Part shown: piece after piece, positions 37,722-44,849 of the stretch
Position numbering within the stretch: the first letter of the stretch is position 1
Layout of the letters: each line of letters opens with the position of its first letter
Origin: a bacterium
GTDB taxonomy: Bacteria > JAJVIF01 > JAGGVT01
Direction: 5' to 3'
Assembly (NCBI GenBank): GCA_021157815.1
Contig: JAGGVT010000191.1
Span: forward strand, 1-44,849
Length of the DNA: 44,849 nt
The notes under the pieces: model-generated
The model's database searches: none
The model's input: only the letters and a program-made list of their open reading frames with translations
Told to the model about the DNA's origin: nothing
Program-made: the position numbers and the translations under genes

Positions 37722-40409
37722 ATGAGATATTTTTCACATTTATTGATTGCACTACTAGTTTTGATTTTCGCTGGATGCTCCTCAAGTGCAACCAATCCGG
37801 TTACCAGTGTAAATCCTGTTAATGGCAATCAGGCTAATGCAATCGACACGCTGCCTGTAATCGCGTTCGACGGTTCAGGCGCAATCGGCTTGATGGGTGC
37901 TTATGGTGTCAGTATCAATCTTGATGAAATGACATTTGACATTACGCCGCTAAGAACATCGGCGTTGGGTGAATCATACATTGTCAGTGGAAAGGCATTT
38001 TTCACAATGACACCTTGCTCTGATTGTTTACAAATCGATAATATCAGCATGGATTTGGATGGCAACATCGTTCTTGGTCTAACAGTCAAACATCCATTCC
38101 CCAAAGGCGACACTTTGAAACCGCCAACCGCGGTTAACCGCCTTGATTTGGATGTTTTCGACCTTGCGGTTGTTATGCTGCCTGTTGAAGTAACTGCTGA
38201 TATTTATTCGTTGACTGGTGCTCAGACATATCCAGGCGTTCTTATCAACGCGGATGGTTACACTACAGAACTGGCAAATGTTGTGGATGACGCATCAGCA
38301 TTGCCCTATAAAATCTGTTTCGAGGATGCCAACAACAACAGGTTCGAAATGGGCACTGACTATCAGCCGTTCGATATGGTTATAAATCCGGGTGCCGGAC
38401 TGAATTTCGAGCTTTGGTTAACGATGGGTTACGGCGCGAGCGCAAAAAAACCGCAAAGGCTGAATCCATCATATTACATTCCTGAGTTCAACCGCAAATC
38501 CGCGTGGAAAGTTGTTGTTACTCCACCTGAGGGCGAAGACCCGCCGGCAGCTGGAAACACATGGACCAGCGCGGATACAACAACTGATTTTACAGTTACG
38601 ATTGATATTTATGACTGGAACCACGGCGCAACAATAGCTGTTGGAGAATATCCTGATCCTGCGAATCCGGATTATATCAGCGCGTCATCGGATATCAGCG
38701 CGGTTACAGTTGAGGTTCCGGGAATGACGTCAGCGATTGTTTCAGCTTCCACAGTTGATACAACACAGAACGGCTGGGATGATCCGTTGACTTATACAGC
38801 ATCTTTCCCAAATGAAAATGCTATTGCGGAAGGCGTTTATCAGGGACTTGTGAAAGTAACAGATTCGAGAATCCCCGGTGTATCCGCTTACGGTGGTGAA
38901 ACAGATACACTCGTTCATGCTCCTGATGGAATCATTCTTGAATGGTACAACATGAATGAATTCGCGACTTACCAGACATTCCCCGCGACTGTTGTTGTCG
39001 GAAGCACGATTGAACTGACATCGCCAAATGGCGGCGAGAACATCGGGGTTTACTGCATTCACGATATCACATGGAACACAATTCTATATACCGGTGATAT
39101 CAAACTGGAATACTCCAAAGACGGTTTCGTTTCTGATATCAACGAGATTATCGCCGCGACTGAGGATGATGGTATTTATAGCTGGGTGATTCCGGATGAT
39201 CCATCCACAACGGTTAGAGTCCGGGCATCGCTTGTGGATATACCCACTGTTTACGATGATTCAGACGCTGATTTCGCAATAATTCAAAATACTTTCTCAG
39301 TTGTGCTAGACGGGAATTACAGTTTCGATTCATCACGCCCTGATATTTCACCATCAATTATTACCAAACCAAACGGGGATGTGATTTGCAGCTATTGCCG
39401 TTGTTACTATGGTACCAGTTACACATCAGATTACGGGTACTCACCAAACAGCGGTGCAAGCTGGATTGAGCCATACTATGTAACGTGGGGTGGCAGTGCT
39501 GGAAACATGTCCACAATGGCAATTGATGCTGTCGGCGATGCATATCACAAGATTCACAGAGGGGGTAGCAGCTTAATCGTTCGATTCTCATCCGCCTCGC
39601 CAAATTCAGGAGTTTACCTGACAGCCGCAACACATGGAATGGCTCTAATTTTCACACATGATGGTCTGGCAGTCGAGTTCGGTGATTTTGGCAATACAAT
39701 TCGATATAAGAAGGGAACTGATCCGAACAGCCCGTTTTACAACGGCGATTGGACAGCCTGGATCAGCGCACCGCAATATACCGCAGTTCCATCACCGTCA
39801 AGATTGTCTCAAACACTGAATATCATTAAAGACCCGACAAACGCCATTTACATGGTTTACTACTCATCCAATGCGAGTGATACATGGATTCGAATGGCAT
39901 ATAATTCAGATGGCGAAGCATTGACATGGGATTATAACAATGATGTTTACGACGGCTCCGCAGACGGATATGATTGCGCGCGTGACCCAAGTCTGTGGCT
40001 TGATTCGGATTCCGACTGGCACAGTGCGTTTATCCTGCACACCAATTCGCCTTCATCCACGGAAAGCATTGCTTATGTGCGTTCTGATGATGCTCTCGCA
40101 TGGTCAACTCCGGTTACTGTTTATGAAGTATCGGGAGCGGATGTTCTGGATTGGGTTACTGTTACTGCGGTAACATGCGGATGTAATGAAATTGCCGTTA
40201 TAACCTATCAGGAAAACGATATTGTTTACCTTACATATAGCTGGAATCTGGGGCAGACATGGCAGACACCAACTCAGCTAAGTACCGGAGCTGACTGCAA
40301 AGCCGGCACCTGCGTTACTGATGATGATTACGTACTCACATGCTGGGAGCATGACGAGGTAACTGACAAAAGGATTGAAGTTATCCGCGCTCATTTCGAG
40401 CAGGATTAG
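37722..40409 (+). CDS. Lipoprotein: shared CxxCL module + Ig-like segment + SPNGGE domain + BNR/sialidase-like region
   Basis: Start set at ATG 37722 (MRYFSHLLIALLVLIFAGC|SSS, GAGG upstream); ITPLRTS...TPCSDCLQIDNISMDLDGNI...VKHPF...LDVFDLAVV. Confidence 0.75.
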   Translation: MRYFSHLLIALLVLIFAGCSSSATNPVTSVNPVNGNQANAIDTLPVIAFDGSGAIGLMGAYGVSINLDEMTFDITPLRTSALGESYIVSGKAFFTMTPCSDCLQIDNISMDLDGNIVLGLTVKHPFPKGDTLKPPTAVNRLDLDVFDLAVVMLPVEVTADIYSLTGAQTYPGVLINADGYTTELANVVDDASALPYKICFEDANNNRFEMGTDYQPFDMVINPGAGLNFELWLTMGYGASAKKPQRLNPSYYIPEFNRKSAWKVVVTPPEGEDPPAAGNTWTSADTTTDFTVTIDIYDWNHGATIAVGEYPDPANPDYISASSDISAVTVEVPGMTSAIVSASTVDTTQNGWDDPLTYTASFPNENAIAEGVYQGLVKVTDSRIPGVSAYGGETDTLVHAPDGIILEWYNMNEFATYQTFPATVVVGSTIELTSPNGGENIGVYCIHDITWNTILYTGDIKLEYSKDGFVSDINEIIAATEDDGIYSWVIPDDPSTTVRVRASLVDIPTVYDDSDADFAIIQNTFSVVLDGNYSFDSSRPDISPSIITKPNGDVICSYCRCYYGTSYTSDYGYSPNSGASWIEPYYVTWGGSAGNMSTMAIDAVGDAYHKIHRGGSSLIVRFSSASPNSGVYLTAATHGMALIFTHDGLAVEFGDFGNTIRYKKGTDPNSPFYNGDWTAWISAPQYTAVPSPSRLSQTLNIIKDPTNAIYMVYYSSNASDTWIRMAYNSDGEALTWDYNNDVYDGSADGYDCARDPSLWLDSDSDWHSAFILHTNSPSSTESIAYVRSDDALAWSTPVTVYEVSGADVLDWVTVTAVTCGCNEIAVITYQENDIVYLTYSWNLGQTWQTPTQLSTGADCKAGTCVTDDDYVLTCWEHDEVTDKRIEVIRAHFEQD

Positions 40410-40438
40410 ACATTGATTCCAGTTTTAATACCGGAAAA

Positions 40439-40469
40439 AAACACCCCGGATGAATATTCCGGGGTGTTT
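40439..40469 (+). terminator. Rho-independent-like terminator
   Basis: AAACACCCCGG-(9 nt)-CCGGGGTGTTT. Confidence 0.85.
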
Positions 40470-40595
40470 GTATTTGTATAAAGGGGACAGCGCCCTTTTA
40501 TGTCGCTGATTATACCTGCGTTTCCGAACGACCTTGTTTGCATTTAACGCATTATCTTCATATACATCGCTTTCTGTATGGCCATTCGAGCAGTA

Positions 40596-40621
40596 CCCCG
40601 GCGAAGGGACGCCGGGTTACA
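40596..40621. repeat. Hairpin repeat copy overlapping the stop codon of the next minus-strand gene
   Basis: CCCCGGCGAAGGGACGCCGGGTTACA; the minus-strand TAA stop (40617-40619) lies inside the repeat's GTTACA. Confidence 0.85.
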
Positions 40622-41519
40622 ATTTCAACAATTCCAGCGGATACTCGTATATTATGGAATCGAGTTCCTGTTCCCAGCTTGTAAATCCCATTTGCTTGAG
40701 CCAATCCAGCATTTGCGGATAGTCCGGGACAAATAGTTCAATATGGCTTTTGCCTTCTTTTTCAGGTGCGATTGTTTTTATGTGGCTTATCAGAGCATCA
40801 GCATATTTGTATTCCAGTGCATCAAGGAATGTCAGGCTGATTCGCTCGTTAAATATAATCAACGCAATTGCCTTGATTTCATCATCGAGCGTAATACCCA
40901 TGCACATATCTTTGTCGATGAAATACTCCTCGATTAATTTGTCTGAATAGGGATGCACAATCCAGTCGAAATTAAGAAGTCCTTTGAGCTTATTAAAATA
41001 CTCGGCGTTTTTCAGCCAGGAGAAAATGCTGTCCTTATCTTTGAATATTGTTACTGGATATGCGCTATCAAGTTTTTCGATTTCATCCTTTTGGAATTCA
41101 AGTTCCTTTATCGAGCGCTTGATGATTGCCTTAAATCCCAGCCGTTCGGAAACAGCGATTGATTCATGGTTGCCGATATATGTTGCAAACCTAAGCGATG
41201 TTAAATTAGAATCTTTCTTTGCCAGTTCAATGAAGTGCTTCGTTACGGTATCAGCAACTCCCTTCGCTTTGGCGTCAGGATTTTTCCGCAAGGACTGCAT
41301 CCAGGCATCCGTTTCGGTTAGATATGTAAGTTTCGCGCATCCGATTAACTCGCCATCGTGTTCAACCGCGGTGAATTCACCTTTGGATTGAAGCAGCCAG
41401 TCATCGAACACCCTTTCGAACATGCTCGCACTGTTCCAGATTTTGCTGGTTATCTGTATCAGAGTTTCCTTATCCTCAGGACGCATTTTTCTGATTATTA
41501 AATCTTCGTTCATATTCAC
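40617..41519 (-). CDS. GNAT family N-acetyltransferase
   Basis: IIRKMRPEDKETLIQI, FTAVEHDGELIGCAKLTYL, LRFATYIGNHESIAVSERLGFKAI. Confidence 0.8.
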   Translation of the reverse strand: MNMNEDLIIRKMRPEDKETLIQITSKIWNSASMFERVFDDWLLQSKGEFTAVEHDGELIGCAKLTYLTETDAWMQSLRKNPDAKAKGVADTVTKHFIELAKKDSNLTSLRFATYIGNHESIAVSERLGFKAIIKRSIKELEFQKDEIEKLDSAYPVTIFKDKDSIFSWLKNAEYFNKLKGLLNFDWIVHPYSDKLIEEYFIDKDMCMGITLDDEIKAIALIIFNERISLTFLDALEYKYADALISHIKTIAPEKEGKSHIELFVPDYPQMLDWLKQMGFTSWEQELDSIIYEYPLELLKL

Positions 41520-41713
41520 ATTATATCACCATCCATATTTTTGCATGATAATTATAGTGCTTACAGTAAGTAAAGAGAAAAATCCTGAAAGAATCGGTAT
41601 TCATGTTTGAATCATCACCCGTGTAAAGAAATATTACAGCATGACAATTGACTATTTTGTGATTTATTGCCATAATTTCTTCTGGTAAAAATATCTTTAT
41701 AGGGAATTTGATT

Positions 41714-42274
41714 ATGGGAATTCAAGAAATAGATGCATGTTATGTTATGAAACTCAAAGCTCTCAGTGAGACGACTCGTCTCAAGATGATTCCTCATCTT
41801 TCTGAGCCTCGGACTGTGAAACAGATTGCTGATATCCTGGAAGTGGATCATCACGCGCTCTATCATCACATGCGTGTTCTTGAAAAAGCAAAGATTGTTG
41901 AGCTGGTTAAAACCAGAAAAATTGGGAATATCGTTGAAAAATATTTCACACTGACAGATAACTGGGTCGTGATGCTCGGTTCATCGGAGCATTTCGGCGT
42001 AGCAAATTTAAGCCCGTTAATCCGCCAGATGGTTCTGACAATGCTGGAGGATTTGACTAAATCCTCACAGATCCCTGAAGAGTCAGCATCCATTTACAGG
42101 CTCTATTTCAAATTCAACTCTGAAGATATCAAGTCGAAACAACATAAGCTAAAGAAACTGTTTGAGGATTTCATTAAAGAGATTGAAAAGATAGAAGACA
42201 AGGATGGCGATTTTATATACTCGTTGAATCTGTTGCTGTTCAAAATGGGAGAACCGCTAAAAGAAGCAAAATAG
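41714..42274 (+). CDS. ArsR-type winged-helix transcriptional regulator
   Basis: KLKALSETTRLKMIPHLSEPRTVKQIADILEVDHHALYHHMRVLEKAKIVELV. Confidence 0.8.
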   Translation: MGIQEIDACYVMKLKALSETTRLKMIPHLSEPRTVKQIADILEVDHHALYHHMRVLEKAKIVELVKTRKIGNIVEKYFTLTDNWVVMLGSSEHFGVANLSPLIRQMVLTMLEDLTKSSQIPEESASIYRLYFKFNSEDIKSKQHKLKKLFEDFIKEIEKIEDKDGDFIYSLNLLLFKMGEPLKEAK

Positions 42275-42291
42275 AATCCGGTTTTTGGAAT

Positions 42292-42327
42292 AAAAATAGC
42301 AGAGGGCTTAAACCATCTGCTATTTTT
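42292..42327 (+). terminator. Rho-independent-like terminator
   Basis: AAAAATAGCAGA-(12 nt)-TCTGCTATTTTT. Confidence 0.75.
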
Positions 42328-42378
42328 ATATGCGATACAAGGGCACAGCAAACGGCGCCCCTACTCTAATTCTAATTA

Positions 42379-43671
42379 TTAGAAATTGACATCCACGAGT
42401 ATCTCAATAGGACCAATACCATGCATGTTCGGATTCGAGCTCGGCAGGAGCCTGAATTCGTTCAAGCCGTTCATTAAAAATCCCTGTAATGGAATCGAGA
42501 TGAACGGGTCATTACCGCCGCCGTAAATAGGAACAATCTGACCGTTAAGGTAAAAGTCGAAATCGCTTGGCATCTGTCGAGTCCAGCTGCCATCGGGTCC
42601 CTCATGCTCCCATGTGTTTGTCGAGGGGAATCTGAAAGTCATGCCATTCGGCGCCGGATTGTTTCCGTCGAAATAAAATTTACCGCCGAGGTAACCATCC
42701 TCGCCGAAAATGAACGAACCATAATTGATGTTGGCATTGAAAACAAAATCCTGCAGATTTGTTCTGACACCATTGACCCCGGGGACAATGTAATACCTTT
42801 GCCCATGCGGCATGTACGGTGTCCCGCCGGGATAGCCGTAATACATGGGACGGTTGTAGTAGTACGGGAAATAATAGGGATACGGATTGTAGTTGCGGCT
42901 TACATATCCGTTAGGGTAGAAATAGTAGGTCGGGCCAAGTTCACTAAGCGGCACCGCGTCTTTAATCCCAAGATCTTGTTGTGGTGATCTATAGTTTTGA
43001 TTATTTCCTCTGTAGTAATTTGGTGAGTTGTAGTAGTACCTTTTTTGGTTATACGCCCCCGGAGGATTACCGCCCTGTCCACCATAATTCGGTGTGTTGT
43101 AGCCATCGTGATTTGAATACGGCGCATTCGGAGCCATCGAATTGACATAATCCTTAATAAAAAAATGGCAGAAACTGACCGATTCTACACCGGGAGGAAA
43201 TGAGTCGGCATCGGGATTTTTCGCCACCTGCGCGATTACATGTTTGTCCAACGGGCTTCTACCGGCAATCAGAATCACCGATCCCCTGCCCTCCACAGGG
43301 GGAAGGTTGAATTTGTATTTATGAATCGGGTTTTGAGTCGGAACCATATGCATGTATTTATTCGTAAAAAGAGGCATTATTTGTCCATCTGGTGAGTATG
43401 CCAGCATGGTTAGATGTTTGTAGAACTGGCTCTTGTAATGCAGAGTTAATTGCGAGCCGGGAAGTAGGTAGCCGCCCTCAGGGATTTTCTCGCCGGGCCA
43501 TACGGATGCGATATCCGGGTGGAAATCCTCCGCGTTGTCGAGGCGGTTTATATCATCGATGAACCATTCGATTTTGCCATCCCTGATATCGTTTGACGCG
43601 GATGCTGTGCCGGTCATTGCCAGCGGAATCAGGACAATCAGAGTAATCATTAGTATTCGTAGATATTTCAT
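42379..43671 (-). CDS. Exported protein with Tyr/Pro/Asn/Gly-rich central segment
   Basis: Signal peptide MKYLRILMITLIVLIPLAMTGTASA; DUF4384-like first part; low-complexity YNQKRYYYNSPNYYRGNNQNYRS...YNPYPYYFPYYYNRPMYYGYPGG. Confidence 0.55.
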   Translation of the reverse strand: MKYLRILMITLIVLIPLAMTGTASASNDIRDGKIEWFIDDINRLDNAEDFHPDIASVWPGEKIPEGGYLLPGSQLTLHYKSQFYKHLTMLAYSPDGQIMPLFTNKYMHMVPTQNPIHKYKFNLPPVEGRGSVILIAGRSPLDKHVIAQVAKNPDADSFPPGVESVSFCHFFIKDYVNSMAPNAPYSNHDGYNTPNYGGQGGNPPGAYNQKRYYYNSPNYYRGNNQNYRSPQQDLGIKDAVPLSELGPTYYFYPNGYVSRNYNPYPYYFPYYYNRPMYYGYPGGTPYMPHGQRYYIVPGVNGVRTNLQDFVFNANINYGSFIFGEDGYLGGKFYFDGNNPAPNGMTFRFPSTNTWEHEGPDGSWTRQMPSDFDFYLNGQIVPIYGGGNDPFISIPLQGFLMNGLNEFRLLPSSNPNMHGIGPIEILVDVNF

Positions 43672-43814
43672 ATATTCAACCTCACCCGGGAACGAATTGA
43701 AAAATGCGAATCGCAACCACCTCATTAATTATACTACTATCTATAATAAGATACACTTTGCGGGGGAAAAGTTGAATGGGAGATTTGATAAAAATATAGA
43801 CCTGTAACGCCAGA

Positions 43815-43953
43815 TGTAGCCCGGGAATCCATTTCCCGGGAAAATTGCGTGCCTACAACGCAATATGGTATTCAATTCAGCATGGTTGATATAATATTCG
43901 TGTTTGTTTCATCTATGTCGCGTTTTCCCCGGGAAATAGATTCCCGGGGTACA
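43815..43953. repeat. ~139-bp element whose two ends are each CCCGGGAA..TTCCCGGG hairpins
   Basis: TGTAGCCCGGGAATCCATTTCCCGGGAAAA ... TTTCCCCGGGAAATAGATTCCCGGGGTACA. Confidence 0.7.
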
Positions 43954-43976
43954 TGGATTTCAATATTAAACCTATG

Positions 43977-44465
43977 CTATTTTGCCTTTTTCCTTACCGG
44001 AATATAAATGTCCATTTCTGATGCGTCACCAGCACAGCATCGGTTATCGTACAGTTCAATATCGGCTGAGTCGGAATGGTCATATTCAGAATTTGGCAGC
44101 CATTCTTTTAAAATCCATGCGAATGCATCCTGAATCGACTTCGGTATCTCACCCTTTACTGTGAATACAGCGTAATCCGTTTCAGGAATGGTTCTTAAAA
44201 CCATGCCATCAGGAATGTTGTCTGTTGATGTTACCTCAGATGCAATCATATAAACGAAAGACTGGTCCTCCATGTTGAAATCGGTGCAAACGCCAAGGGA
44301 TTCCTTGTCATCTTTTCTGTTCGGGATTTTGTCGATGAGTTTTTCCGCCATTATTTTTCCCCAGAATTCGGGAATCTGTTTCGTGTTCTGGTTATCCTTG
44401 AGAGTGGTTTTAAGTTCAAATCCAATAACCGGAAATGAACTCCTTGTGATGAATTTTGGTTCCAT
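43977..44465 (-). CDS. GyrI-like / AraC effector-binding domain protein
   Basis: PVIGFELKTT, IPDGMVLRTIPETDYAVFTVKGEIPKSIQDAFAWILKEWLPNSEY, DIELY..R..A....MDIYIPV. Confidence 0.8.
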   Translation of the reverse strand: MEPKFITRSSFPVIGFELKTTLKDNQNTKQIPEFWGKIMAEKLIDKIPNRKDDKESLGVCTDFNMEDQSFVYMIASEVTSTDNIPDGMVLRTIPETDYAVFTVKGEIPKSIQDAFAWILKEWLPNSEYDHSDSADIELYDNRCCAGDASEMDIYIPVRKKAK

Positions 44466-44725
44466 TTGATTCCCCTTGCATCTGATATGTAAGACGAGCA
44501 TAAACTAATATAATGTTTAGTAATTGTCAAGTTCTTTTTTATACTTTCCCTGTGATAGGGCGCCCAGGATTGCAGGGTTGTCGTTTTAAATGTGCTGTAA
44601 ACGGTATTAATACAGGTAACATAAAAGGTGTCTGACTCGAATTAATTTGGTACATCAAAATAAATCGCTTTGACATGTGTTATACTTAAATTAAGATTTA
44701 ATCTTTGGGCGGAGGTGCATTGGCA

Positions 44726-44849
44726 ATGCAATGGAAACCAGATTTTCTTAGAGGATTAGTAGTAACTGTTTTAGCGGGATTGCTTCTCTCAGTATGCACT
44801 GAAATCACCAATGCTGAAAACGGGATTATTGCGGATAATGTTCTTGAGC
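44726..44849 (+). CDS. Exported protein, N-terminal fragment (truncated by window edge)
   Basis: RBS-like GGCGGAGGTG then ATG; MQWKPDFLRGLVVTVLAGLLLSVCTEITNAENGIIADNVLE. Confidence 0.5.
   Translation, partial: MQWKPDFLRGLVVTVLAGLLLSVCTEITNAENGIIADNVLE

Overview
A 44.8-kb chromosomal window from a bacterium with a Gram-negative-type envelope (LptC, heptose-7-P kinase and several lipobox proteins). The taxon cannot be assigned from sequence alone. Most of it is ordinary coding sequence: partial lysS; a tight envelope operon (lptC / DHS-like / rfaE1 / DUF3084 / quinate-dehydrogenase-like); a SurA/PpiD-type foldase; ahcY; pyrE; a heparinase II/III protein; secG; acyl-CoA genes (acetoacetyl-CoA synthetase, acyl-CoA dehydrogenase, DUF35, thiolase-like); TrmO; two ferredoxins; dnaJ; arsC; and regulators. 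No rRNA, tRNA or CRISPR was recognised. The most interesting signals are: (1) three large lipoproteins sharing an apparently uncharacterised N-terminal 'TPxR...CxxCL...HP...FDlxV' module plus an Ig-like segment, joined to unrelated C-terminal domains; (2) intergenic repeats, including a hairpin family with compensatory stem changes and a constant GTTACA 3' flank, a ~158-bp MITE-like element present twice in opposite orientation, an indel-free 24x8-bp array facing an inverted 10x8-bp copy, and an indel-free 19x18-bp array bounded by an inverted repeat; (3) two neighbouring secreted-protein genes with in-frame stops followed by coding-like sequence; (4) a thiolase-like protein beside DUF35 that seems to lack the nucleophilic Cys; (5) an IS1380-like transposase relic. 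All family assignments come from motif recognition by eye; no searches were run.
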